Source of the DNA: Planctomycetota bacterium
GTDB taxonomy: Bacteria > Planctomycetota > Phycisphaerae > Phycisphaerales > UBA5793
Length of the DNA stretch: 64,000 nucleotides
Assembly (NCBI GenBank): GCA_963205185.1
Contig: CAUJHZ010000038.1
Span: forward strand, 50,304 to 114,303
Reading direction: 5' to 3'
The position numbers and the translations under genes are program-made. This document shows, in pieces, positions 51,497 to 60,271 of this stretch; the stretch's first letter is position 1; every line of letters starts with the position of its first letter. The notes under the pieces are model-generated. The model saw only the letters and a list, made by a program, of their open reading frames with translations, was not told the origin of the DNA and searched no databases.

Positions 51497-52884
51497 CGGT
51501 TCGCCTGCCTTTCGTCGCGCTCCCAAACCACTTCGCCGCCGATCATCACGCGCTGCACGCGGGCTGCCGGGTCGAGCACATCGCCGTCGAGGAAGATGAG
51601 ATCAGCCGTCTTGCCCTTCTCGATCGATCCGAACTTCTTTTCCATGCCGATGAACTTCCACGGATTGAGCGTGATCGCCCTGATCGCATCCGCCCGGCTG
51701 AGCCCGGCACGGACCTGGTCCGCCAGGCGCGTGCGGTACTGTTCGAGTTCGAAGGTGCTGTCTGAGCCGGGCGTCAGAGCGACCTCGCAGCCATTCTCGA
51801 TGAGCAGGGCGACGGGGTTGTTGCGGTTGACCGTCTGCGGGAACCGGCCGATGAGTCCGTGCGCGAGCACAAACGCCTTCTGCTCGCCGAGTTGCTCGGC
51901 GACGAGATGAAAATCGGTCGAGATCCCCAGCCGCAGGTAATAGTTGTGCGCGAGTTCCTTGTGGTCGTCGAGCACATCCTCGGCGTGCAGGTAATCCGAG
52001 GCGCTTCCAAGAACGATGAGCGCCTTGACGCCGGCTTTCTTCTGAATGAGATCGACGAGGGGCTGGTGGGCGGGGTCGATCTTGGGCGGCTCAAATTCCT
52101 TGGGCTTTTCTTCATTGGGCGGTTCGCTCTTGCCGCCTTCGACTGGTTTGGCTTCGGCGGGTTTGGGTTCAGCCGGCGCGGGCGGGCCCTCTTTCTTTTC
52201 ACCGCCTGCTTCTTCCGCTTTCTTCTTCGCCTCTTCGGCTTCTTTCTTCTGCTTCTCTTCCCAGTCCTTGCGGGCCTTTTCGACCTTGTCGATCTCGGCC
52301 TGGGCCTGCTTGAGCGCGCCGCGGAGCGTGCCTTTGTCGCCGGAAGGATCTGTCATCCACACGAGGAGGTAGTTCTGCGCATCGAGCACGCGCAGGTCAT
52401 CCGCCCCGGCGGTTCGATACACGCTCGCCACGCCTGGAATGCCGCCGCCGGGCGGGCACCACGCCACCGCGGTGTAGCCGTTGCTTACGAGCGGCTCGAA
52501 ATCGATTTCGCTGAGAATGACGTGGTCGGCGCCGGTGTAGTTGCCGTGCACGCCGCTGCGGTTGTAGTTGGGCAGGCCGAAGCGGCTGAAGGCGTTGAGC
52601 AGGCCCGGCATGACGGTCTGGCTGGACGCGTCAACCACCGTGGCGCCAGCAGGGTACTCGAGGCGCTTGCCCACGAGTTCAATCTTGCCGTCGCGAATGA
52701 TGATGTCGCCGCCGTCGATCTCCTCGCCGGTGACGGTGATGATGCGCCCGGCCTTGACGACGACGATCTTTTCGTCGTCGATGCGCGCCTGCGCCGAACT
52801 TACCGTCAAAGCGACACCCATTGCCGCAAGAAGGCCCATAAAGCGCAAAAGGGGATTGAATCGAACTCTTCCACTCAGATTCAT
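51493..52884 (-). CDS. Secreted amidohydrolase-like protein with charged insert, HxH lost (gene 7)
   Basis: 463 residues with AGAGGAAG before ATG. Signal peptide ends SSAQAR. The entry sandwich is clear (GRIITVTGEEIDGG), but PGLLNAFSRFGLPN stands where PGLIDxHxH is expected. Residues about 190-260 are an almost pure Lys/Glu/Ala/Pro insert. The second half keeps the barrel pattern (KALIVLGSASDYLHAEDVL, CEVALTPGSDSTFE) and closure FGSIEKGKTADLIFLDG. It is the seventh gene of the operon, 50 bases after the intact paralogue. A catalytic role is unlikely without metal ligands. Confidence 0.88.
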   Translation of the reverse strand: MNLSGRVRFNPLLRFMGLLAAMGVALTVSSAQARIDDEKIVVVKAGRIITVTGEEIDGGDIIIRDGKIELVGKRLEYPAGATVVDASSQTVMPGLLNAFSRFGLPNYNRSGVHGNYTGADHVILSEIDFEPLVSNGYTAVAWCPPGGGIPGVASVYRTAGADDLRVLDAQNYLLVWMTDPSGDKGTLRGALKQAQAEIDKVEKARKDWEEKQKKEAEEAKKKAEEAGGEKKEGPPAPAEPKPAEAKPVEGGKSEPPNEEKPKEFEPPKIDPAHQPLVDLIQKKAGVKALIVLGSASDYLHAEDVLDDHKELAHNYYLRLGISTDFHLVAEQLGEQKAFVLAHGLIGRFPQTVNRNNPVALLIENGCEVALTPGSDSTFELEQYRTRLADQVRAGLSRADAIRAITLNPWKFIGMEKKFGSIEKGKTADLIFLDGDVLDPAARVQRVMIGGEVVWERDERQANR

Positions 52885-52934
52885 CTGACTTCCTCTTTTG
52901 TGTCTCTTGTGCCTCTTCGCGGCCAGTGCCGCCT

Positions 52935-54209
52935 TCAGAACCGGCGCATGCCTTCGCGAGCGTCGCGCACGATTTTGCCGTCGATGACCGTCATCCAGCA
53001 GACGGAGCGCGGATCGATCGGGTCGCCGGACCAGATGGCAAAATCCGCATCCATGCCGGGCTTGAGCGAGCCGACACGATCTTCGAGTTGCAGAGCTTCA
53101 GCGCCGATGCGCGTCAGACCGCGGATGGCTTCGTAGGTCGTCCAGCCGTAGTAGCACGCCATGGCAGCCTGATAGGAGAGTTCTTCCTGCGGGATGACAG
53201 GCGAGTCGGTGTTGATGCCGAGTTTGGGAATGCCGCCCTGCCACCACCGGGCTGCGTTGCCGAAGATCTTGCGCTGCGTGCCGTCGAAGTAGAGTTGGCG
53301 CGGGCCGTTGATGGTGATGACGTCCTGACCCTCGATGACCAGAGGCGCCGTCTTGTAGCCGTCGAACGTGCTGTGGTCGAGAACCGTCTTGATGCCGAAC
53401 TGCTTGTGCACCAGCATCAGCGTCATCATCACGACCTGGTACTGCTGCGTGTGCATCGAGGCAATAAACTTGCCGCTGAAGAGGTCACGGAATGCGTCGA
53501 AAGTGGGGCTGAAAAGAGGCTGCTCTTCTGTCTTGCCCGCTTCGAAGTCATCCCACGCCTGGTCGTAGTCCTTGGCTTCCTGCAGCGTCTGGCGGAGGTT
53601 GTAGTTCATGAACGAGCGGCCGACGCGGAACCAGTAGCGCTCCGGGTTGCCGGCCTGGGCGATCTTGATTGACGCGGGGAACTTGACGACGAGGTCTTCG
53701 ACGAGCCCGTCGCCGAACTTCACGGCGGTGCCCAGACCGCTCATGTTCGTGCCGCTGCCGGAGATCAGAAGCGCGGTCGTCACGCCGCCGGCGCGGGCGA
53801 GTTTGAAGTTCTCCGTTCCCGGGTTCACCGACTCAAGCGTGCGCAAATCGGGGTTGGTCAGGTAGACATAGTCGTGCAGGTCGGTCGAGGCGCCGGCTTC
53901 GTGGCAGTGCAGTTCGACGAAGCCCGGCACGAGCCAGCACTGCGGCATTTCGATGACCTGCACGCCATCGGGAACATTCACCTGCGACGCCTTGCCAACC
54001 TGCTGAATCTTCCCGTCCTTAACGAGCACGACCGCGCTGTTGATCACGCTGTCGCGATCATCCATCGTGATGACCTTGCCGACGCGGTACGCACTGATTT
54101 CCTGCGCCTGGGCCGGAATTGCGAACGGCATAGCCGCCAGGAGGCTCAGAATGCACCAGCGAGCAGCGCTGCCTGGGTGTGCGGATGGGTGACAGGATTG
54201 GCTTTGCAT
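52935..54209 (-). CDS. Secreted amidohydrolase with intact metal motif (gene 6)
   Basis: 424 residues from ATG 54209 (GAGG upstream). GTG 54263 is an alternative with GGGAGG 7 bases upstream, and would overlap the previous gene by GTGA. Signal peptide ends IPAQAQ. This is the only member of the operon that keeps the HxH motif (VPGFVELHCHEAG, residues 101-103), with further His in ASMHTQQ and VLDHSTF and the Asp in NTDSPV. It is therefore the likely active enzyme, of the imidazolonepropionase-related type, acting in the periplasm. The substrate is not known. Closure VGSLKPGMDADFAIWSG is present. Confidence 0.9.
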   Translation of the reverse strand: MQSQSCHPSAHPGSAARWCILSLLAAMPFAIPAQAQEISAYRVGKVITMDDRDSVINSAVVLVKDGKIQQVGKASQVNVPDGVQVIEMPQCWLVPGFVELHCHEAGASTDLHDYVYLTNPDLRTLESVNPGTENFKLARAGGVTTALLISGSGTNMSGLGTAVKFGDGLVEDLVVKFPASIKIAQAGNPERYWFRVGRSFMNYNLRQTLQEAKDYDQAWDDFEAGKTEEQPLFSPTFDAFRDLFSGKFIASMHTQQYQVVMMTLMLVHKQFGIKTVLDHSTFDGYKTAPLVIEGQDVITINGPRQLYFDGTQRKIFGNAARWWQGGIPKLGINTDSPVIPQEELSYQAAMACYYGWTTYEAIRGLTRIGAEALQLEDRVGSLKPGMDADFAIWSGDPIDPRSVCWMTVIDGKIVRDAREGMRRF

Positions 54210-54259
54210 GGATGTCCTCACTGCGCTTCTTGCGCCTCTTGGCGGCCGGTTCATGACGT

Positions 54260-57064
54260 TCACCGCTGCACCTCCCGGCCGTTGATGAACACGCGCTGCA
54301 CGCGCGTCGATGCGTCGAAGGGGTAGCCGGAGAAGATGACGAGATCGCCGTCCTTGCCCGGCTCAAGCGAGCCGACGCGATGATCGATCTGGTACATCCT
54401 GGCCGCGCCGATGGTCATCGCCTCGAGCACATCCTCGCCCGACATGCCGCGCTCGATGGCATAAAGGCCCACCGTCGGCAGGGTGCGGGCGCCGTCTTCG
54501 GCATCGCTCTGAAACGCGACGGGAATCCCCTGCCGCCGGAGGTCATCGCCCTGGTGGTAGGGCTGGCGCTTCTCGCTGCGCATCACACCGGTCGGCAGCA
54601 CCACTCCGGCCTTGCCCGCCTTGATCTTTTCAATCGTCAATCGCGCATCTTCAGCGCCGAGCAGCACGATGTGTTCGATCTTGTACTGCTCGGTGAGCAC
54701 GGCCAGGACCGCTTCAATCTCCGCGGCCGAACCGGCGGACACGAGCGCGGGGATCTTGCCCGTCAGCAGCGAGCGGATCGGTTCAAGCGCTTCATCGATC
54801 GGCGGCGGCAGCGGGCGGCCATCTTCGCCGGTGGTCTTGCGGCGCGTGCGCGTCACCTTGAACTGCGTGCTCTGCTTGTCGATGCGGCGCATCTCGATCT
54901 CAACCTGGATCATGCCGCGCAGCCCTGCCGTGCCCTTGATGTGGTCCGGCTCGATGATCTCGCCTTCCCAGAACGGCGGGGCGGGCAGATCCACGGGCGC
55001 GTCGATCTCGACGGTGCCCGAGACCTTCGTGCCGTTGAGCGTGCCGGTGATGCGGTGCTCAACCTCCGTCGCCTCGGGCGGATCGGTCATGCGGCCTTCG
55101 ATCTGATTCCCATTAAGATTCAGCGCGACCTTGCCCTCGACCGGTTCGGGCATCGGGCCGCCCGAGGCGCGAACTGACCAGGTGCCGGTGATCGGATCTT
55201 CTTCCGGCTTCCTGGCGGGCTCCTCGATGACCTCAGGCTGCTCGACGGGCTCGAGTTTGCCCTCGGCTTTCTTTTTCTCCCACTCGGCGAGATCCTTCTC
55301 GTACTTCTCCCACTTCTCGAGATACTTCTTGCCGGCCTCGAGCGGCTGCTTGAGCGAACCTTCGATCGACTCCGGATCGTTGCCGCGCACGTCGAACGCC
55401 ACGGCCGCAGTCGGGCTGATGATGCGCTGCTCGCGCGAATCGCCGGCGGTCTTAACGGCCGTGATCTGCGAGCCGCGATTGTGGAAGCGATACGGCGCCG
55501 CGAGCACGGTCGTCACACCCGCCGCGGCGACGCGCTGCTCAGCCACGTCGGTCACGCCGTAGAGAGGCGCGAGCGAAAGATTCGGCGACAGCGCGCCCGA
55601 GTCGCCTTCGAGGCCGAGATGACCAAAGCCGTCGATGAGGCCCGGCGCGATGAACGAGTCCGGGCCGGCATCCACGACCTTTGCGTCCACCGGCACGGGA
55701 ACGCGCTTGCCCACAGCGACGATGCGGCCGTCTTCAATGAGCACCGAGCCGCCGTCGAGCCAGTGGTCGCGGCCGAGCCAGATCGTCCCGCCGCGCACGA
55801 CCAGCGACTCGCGAGCGGGCGTGCTCCACGCGGTTCGGCCGCCGACGTAGACGCGCTGCACGTGCGTCGTCGTGTCGAGCGGGTGGCCGGTGAGTACGAG
55901 CAGATCGGCATCGCGCCCCGGCGCGATGGAGCCGACGCGATCGCCCACGCCGAGCAATTCAGCGGGCACGCGCGTGATGGCTTCGAGCACGGTTTGTTCA
56001 CTCAGGCCGGATCGCCTCGCCATTGCGGCGCCGAGACGAAGATCGATATCCGAGCCGGCGGCCGTCATCGACAGCGCCAGGCGCACGCCTTCGAGCGCCG
56101 CGAGGTCAGTTACATCCGGCACGAGCGCATCGGGATCAGAACCCACGTTGGCGCCGGGCGAATGCAAGTCTGCATCAATCGTGTAGACGAGCGGCACGCC
56201 GGATGATCGCAGTTCATCGGCAACGTTCGACGCTTCAAACCCGCCGACGAGATAGCCGCCGCGACCATTCGACGCGAGAAAACCGATCGCCCCGACGATG
56301 TCCTCGGCTCGCTGCGCCTGGACGCGGAGCAGATGCTTTGCACTCCACAACTGACCGAGGATCTCGCTCTGGTAGTCGTACTCCTGGCCGGGCTGGCGCG
56401 GGCTCACGGCACCGGCGATCGCCTCGCGCAGCGCCAGGTACTGATCGATCCTCGACGACGGCCGCTGGCGCACCGCCGGCTCGATGAGATTGTCCGGCGA
56501 AGGCTTGGTGAGGAACTCGACGATGTTGGGCGGATTAAAGACCGATTCGCCGAGGGTGATCGTGAGATCGCTTGAATCGATCAGCACGCGCGACGCGGCC
56601 GGCCCGGCCAGGCGCACCACGGCCCCCTGCCCCCCCACCAGCCGATGCCAGCCGGGCGAGAGGTGCACCGTGGTCACTCCGCCGGCCAGCAGCGAGCGAT
56701 AGTCGCCATACACATTGAACGCATCGACCGCGCGATATCCCGGACCGATCGACTCTTCGCCGCTGTGCGAGCCGGCCAGATCGGACGTGGCGGCAACAAA
56801 GCCGGGTGTAATCGTCGCGTCGGGCAGGTGCGTAACCGAAACGTCCGCGGGAATATCAACCTCTCCGGCGCGACCTACGGCGGCGATGCGGCCGTCGATG
56901 ACGAGAATCACGCCGTCCTCGATCACCCAGTCGAGATCAGGCGAGACCGGCATGATGCGGCCGGCGCGGAGCGCGAAACTCGGCCCGTCCGCGCGAGCGG
57001 CCGGAGTCAACGCCAGAAACAGAACCGTCACCACCGACGCCAGCAGCGTGCGCAGCGATCTCAT
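54260..57064 (-). CDS. Secreted tandem amidohydrolase-like fusion (gene 5)
   Basis: 934 residues, twice the length of its neighbours. Module 1 (about 25-415) begins FALRAGRIMPVSPDLDW, has PGFVAATSDLAG for the HxH site and ends VGSIAPGRDADLLVLTG with VYVGGRTAW. Module 2 begins LVVRGGTIWLGRDHWLDGG, has PGLIDGFGHLGLEG and ends VGSLEPGKDGDLVIFSG. A Lys/Glu-rich helix (EKWEKYEKDLAEWEKKK) and a small beta-rich segment (about 640-740, GKVALNLNGNQIEGRM) are inserted in module 2. Neither module has HxH; module 2 keeps one His and an Asp (FQSDAEDG). ATGA overlaps at the 5' end. Confidence 0.88.
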   Translation of the reverse strand: MRSLRTLLASVVTVLFLALTPAARADGPSFALRAGRIMPVSPDLDWVIEDGVILVIDGRIAAVGRAGEVDIPADVSVTHLPDATITPGFVAATSDLAGSHSGEESIGPGYRAVDAFNVYGDYRSLLAGGVTTVHLSPGWHRLVGGQGAVVRLAGPAASRVLIDSSDLTITLGESVFNPPNIVEFLTKPSPDNLIEPAVRQRPSSRIDQYLALREAIAGAVSPRQPGQEYDYQSEILGQLWSAKHLLRVQAQRAEDIVGAIGFLASNGRGGYLVGGFEASNVADELRSSGVPLVYTIDADLHSPGANVGSDPDALVPDVTDLAALEGVRLALSMTAAGSDIDLRLGAAMARRSGLSEQTVLEAITRVPAELLGVGDRVGSIAPGRDADLLVLTGHPLDTTTHVQRVYVGGRTAWSTPARESLVVRGGTIWLGRDHWLDGGSVLIEDGRIVAVGKRVPVPVDAKVVDAGPDSFIAPGLIDGFGHLGLEGDSGALSPNLSLAPLYGVTDVAEQRVAAAGVTTVLAAPYRFHNRGSQITAVKTAGDSREQRIISPTAAVAFDVRGNDPESIEGSLKQPLEAGKKYLEKWEKYEKDLAEWEKKKAEGKLEPVEQPEVIEEPARKPEEDPITGTWSVRASGGPMPEPVEGKVALNLNGNQIEGRMTDPPEATEVEHRITGTLNGTKVSGTVEIDAPVDLPAPPFWEGEIIEPDHIKGTAGLRGMIQVEIEMRRIDKQSTQFKVTRTRRKTTGEDGRPLPPPIDEALEPIRSLLTGKIPALVSAGSAAEIEAVLAVLTEQYKIEHIVLLGAEDARLTIEKIKAGKAGVVLPTGVMRSEKRQPYHQGDDLRRQGIPVAFQSDAEDGARTLPTVGLYAIERGMSGEDVLEAMTIGAARMYQIDHRVGSLEPGKDGDLVIFSGYPFDASTRVQRVFINGREVQR

Positions 57065-58563
57065 TGGCCGTCTCCCCGGCGCCGTCGCTCGCGGCCGCCC
57101 TCCGCGGGCGAATCGCCGCCGCCTTCGGCGGGGCTGGGCTCAGCGCCCGGCTCGCCGGCGGGCTCCTGCTTGGGCTGCGCCTGCTCGGCTTCCTTGGCCT
57201 TCGCGGCCTCCTCAGCCTCCTTTTTGGCTTGCTCGGCCTTTCGCTGCACATCTTCAAGCCGGAGGATCTCGGCCAGGCGCGGATCATCATTGCGGTCGTA
57301 GGCCATGATGCCGTCGATGTACACCTGCTCGACCCACGATCCAAAGTCGAGCGGGTCGCCGCTGTAGATTACGAGGTTGGCGATCTTGCCCGGCTCGATG
57401 GAGCCGAGCCGATCGCCCATGCCGAGCATGGTGGCCGGATTGAGCGTGATCGCCTCAAGCGCGGTCTGGCGGGGAATGCCGTTGCGCACGCACAGAGCCG
57501 CCTGGTAGGTCAGATAGCGCTCGGCCATCGACGAATTGGGATTCGGCTGGAGTGCGAACATCAGCCCCGCTTCGTGCACTTTGGCGGGAATGAAGGTCTC
57601 GCTGATCTCGCCGGTGATCGGATCGCGCTCGCGGTAGAAGAGATCTTCGGGCAGCACGACCGGCCGGCCGGCTTTCTTGAGTTCGCCGATCGCCTTGAAC
57701 GTTTCATCGCCCAGCAGCAGGATGGTGTGGTCGATAAAGCCCTGCTCGGTCGCCAGCGCGACGGCGGGGGCCACATCCATGGGCGCGCCGACGTAGATCC
57801 ATGCGTCGAAGTCGCCCCGCTTGAGGCGCATGAGGTTCAGGTGCGCATCGTCGTAGTCGGCGTCGAGCAGCTTGTCGCGGCCGCGCTTGGCCGCTTCGCT
57901 CGGGCCGACGTCGACTTTCTTCTTGTCCTTCTCGAGTTCGTCCTCGTACTTCTTTTCCGCGATGGTGTCGATGTACTCTTCCAGTTCGCGGAAGGTCTCG
58001 CGGAACGTAGCCATCTGCTGCATGCGGTCATAGCCGTTGCGCGGCGAGGCGCTCATCTTGATCGCGGTGTGAAGATCGAGCGTCATCTCGTCAGGCGTCA
58101 GGCCGATGGGCCGCACGACGCGGCTCATCCCGGCGATGACCGTGTTGTGGCCCTGAATGACGTGAATCGTCGTGATCCCATCGCGCAGCGCATCTTCGAA
58201 GTACAGCCGCGAAGGGTCCATCGCGTCACCGACGTCGAGGAAGGGCGCGACCGGCAGGCTCTCGTTGGCGATGTCCAGGCCGCGCCAAGACTGCGGCTCG
58301 ATAAGCCCGGGCATGATGACCTTGCCGGAGCAATCGACCTCCATCGCGTCGAAGGGAACTTTCACGTCGGCGCCGACGGCGGTGATCTTGCCACGCTCGA
58401 TCAGGATCGTGGCGCCGTCGATTTCCGGTCCGGCGACGGGAATGACCCGCGCGCCCGTGAGGGCGACTTTCTCAGGGGGAGCAGCCAAGGCGGGTTGCCG
58501 GCTCGAAACAGCAAAGCACGTCGCGACGGCCACACCAATCAGGCCACAACGCAGAGGTTTCAT
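57061..58563 (-). CDS. Secreted amidohydrolase-like protein with C-terminal charged tail, HxH lost (gene 4)
   Basis: 500 residues from ATG 58563 (GGGAG 9 bases upstream). Signal peptide ends PALAAP. Entry GARVIPVAGPEIDGATILIERG, then PGLIEPQSWRGLD in place of PGLIDxHxH. A charged helix lies at about 200-235 (EKKYEDELEKDKKKVD). Barrel and closure are clear (GSIEPGKIANLVIYSG). The last 80 residues form a Lys/Glu/Ala coiled coil and a Gly/Pro/Glu tail. Metal ligands are missing, so it is probably not catalytic. Confidence 0.88.
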   Translation of the reverse strand: MKPLRCGLIGVAVATCFAVSSRQPALAAPPEKVALTGARVIPVAGPEIDGATILIERGKITAVGADVKVPFDAMEVDCSGKVIMPGLIEPQSWRGLDIANESLPVAPFLDVGDAMDPSRLYFEDALRDGITTIHVIQGHNTVIAGMSRVVRPIGLTPDEMTLDLHTAIKMSASPRNGYDRMQQMATFRETFRELEEYIDTIAEKKYEDELEKDKKKVDVGPSEAAKRGRDKLLDADYDDAHLNLMRLKRGDFDAWIYVGAPMDVAPAVALATEQGFIDHTILLLGDETFKAIGELKKAGRPVVLPEDLFYRERDPITGEISETFIPAKVHEAGLMFALQPNPNSSMAERYLTYQAALCVRNGIPRQTALEAITLNPATMLGMGDRLGSIEPGKIANLVIYSGDPLDFGSWVEQVYIDGIMAYDRNDDPRLAEILRLEDVQRKAEQAKKEAEEAAKAKEAEQAQPKQEPAGEPGAEPSPAEGGGDSPAEGGRERRRRGDGQ

Positions 58564-58607
58564 CAACAATCGCTCCCGTCTACAGATTCAGACTCACTCG
58601 ACGCGCC

Positions 58608-60224
58608 TCAGCGGGCGTCGTAGACCACCTTGCCATCCATGACCACCGCCACCGGGCGCGAGGTCGCTCCAAACGGCTCACCGTTCCACACGACCACGTC
58701 GCCGCGCTTGCCGACTTCGATCGATCCCACTTCGTCGGCGACGCCGAGCATCTTCGCCGGCGTCAGCGTCACTGCCTTGAGCGCCTCGTCGAAGGTCAGG
58801 CCGGCGCGCATGGCGTACATCGCCTGCCGAGCCAGCCCATCCTCTTCGCGAAGATCCATGGCGGTGATCGCCGGCTGCAGCCCGGCGTCGACCAGCATCT
58901 TAATCGTGGACAGAAGCGACTCGCGGGTTTCTTCCGAAAACGCGCGCACACCGGTTGGATCGACGTAGATCGGGCCGAAGATGACAGGCGCATCGTGTGC
59001 CGTGATGGCCGGCATGCACTTGTACGCTTCCGTCGCCTCGACGAGCGTGAACTTCAGGCCGAACTCTTCCGCGAGGCGATAGGCTGTTTCGATGTCGCGC
59101 TGCAGGCGGGCCTTGATGCGCAGCGGCGTCTGGCCGCCTCGAATGGCGCTGAGCGATTCGAATGCCTCGACGGGGGGCTGGTCCGCGCCGGTCACGGGCT
59201 GCCCGGCCGCGTGCTTCTCGGCGTCATAAAACGCCTTGCGGAAGACCCACGCGACACCCATGCGCGAATTGGGCCGGCGGGTGCGGTTGGTCACGTATGT
59301 GCCGAACGGGCTCTGGTTGCCGCCGCCGAACCGGAATGAATCGGAGCCGAACGAGGCGAGGACATCGCCTGAATCCTGCATGACGCGGCCCTTGATCGGT
59401 CCGGCCGTGCGCACCACCGCGCCGCGCGGCCCGATGACCGCGGCCGAATCCGGCGCTGCGAACACCGTCGTGACGCCGCCGCGCACCAGGCGATCAAAGT
59501 CCGGCGAGCGGAAGTTGATCGAGTCAACCACATAGGTATGCGGCACTACTTCGGATGACGATTCGACAAGCGACGAGCGCGGCGCCAGGCCGGAGGCATA
59601 ACGCAGCCGATCCATGCCCGACATGATGACCTGCCCGCACACCGGGCAAACGTTGCCTTCACCCATTGCTTCGTGCGAACTGGCCAGCGCGCATTCGCTG
59701 CCGTCGCAGCACGATTCGCCATCCACCATGTTGTCCGGCTGGACCCACGTCAGTTCAGGCGCTGCCAGCGGATCGACTTTGGCGTCTTCCTCGTGATGGT
59801 CGTGGCCCGCCGCGGCGAGTCGCGCCAACACGTCGGGGCTGGGTACGGGCAGCGGCTGGCGCGGCCGGCCGTTTCGCGCCTCATCGGTGATTCGATCGGT
59901 CGGCTCGAGCAGCGCGTGGGCGTCGATGAGACCGGGAGTAATGGACCCGCCTTCCACTTCGATCACCGTGGCGTCGCCGGGCGCGGCGAGGTTCATGTCG
60001 CCCACGGCCGCGATGCGGCCGTTGCGGATGATCACCGTGCCCCTGGCGATGTCCTCCCCGCCATCGAAGCGGCCGTGAATCGACACGCCGCGAATGACCA
60101 GTACATCATCCGCCGCGCGGGCCGCTCCATTCCAGAACCCGACGCAGAGCGCCGCCGCGGCCAGCAGGCGCGCGAGGTATTGCAGAGTTGAGATCGAGAA
60201 ACCGGCTGTTCGCGGTAAGTTCAT
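58608..60224 (-). CDS. Secreted amidohydrolase-like protein with Cys/His insert (gene 3)
   Basis: 538 residues from ATG 60224 (AAGG 8 bases upstream). Signal peptide ends GAARAAD. PGLIDAHALLEP keeps only the first His of HxH. Between residues 140 and 200 an insert has HDHHEED (141-147), a CC pair and a third Cys (172, 173, 178), and CPVC (193-196), the look of a zinc- or other metal-binding module that no other family member in the operon has. The barrel (LKFTLVEATEAYKCMP, QPAITAMDLREED) and closure VGSIEVGKRGDVVVWNG are intact. Confidence 0.86.
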   Translation of the reverse strand: MNLPRTAGFSISTLQYLARLLAAAALCVGFWNGAARAADDVLVIRGVSIHGRFDGGEDIARGTVIIRNGRIAAVGDMNLAAPGDATVIEVEGGSITPGLIDAHALLEPTDRITDEARNGRPRQPLPVPSPDVLARLAAAGHDHHEEDAKVDPLAAPELTWVQPDNMVDGESCCDGSECALASSHEAMGEGNVCPVCGQVIMSGMDRLRYASGLAPRSSLVESSSEVVPHTYVVDSINFRSPDFDRLVRGGVTTVFAAPDSAAVIGPRGAVVRTAGPIKGRVMQDSGDVLASFGSDSFRFGGGNQSPFGTYVTNRTRRPNSRMGVAWVFRKAFYDAEKHAAGQPVTGADQPPVEAFESLSAIRGGQTPLRIKARLQRDIETAYRLAEEFGLKFTLVEATEAYKCMPAITAHDAPVIFGPIYVDPTGVRAFSEETRESLLSTIKMLVDAGLQPAITAMDLREEDGLARQAMYAMRAGLTFDEALKAVTLTPAKMLGVADEVGSIEVGKRGDVVVWNGEPFGATSRPVAVVMDGKVVYDAR

Positions 60225-60271
60225 GACCGCATCCTTTCCGTCCGAAGGCGCTGCTTCGGTCCGCTGGCGCC

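Noticed and set aside
49445..51910. 821-codon open frame on the plus strand
   Set aside because: It is antisense to three genes with clear signal peptides and domains. In GC-rich DNA the antisense frames often stay open. Its translation has no recognisable domain.
57064..58623. 519-codon open frame on the plus strand
   Set aside because: Antisense shadow of the fourth amidohydrolase-like gene; no ribosome binding site and no protein-like composition.
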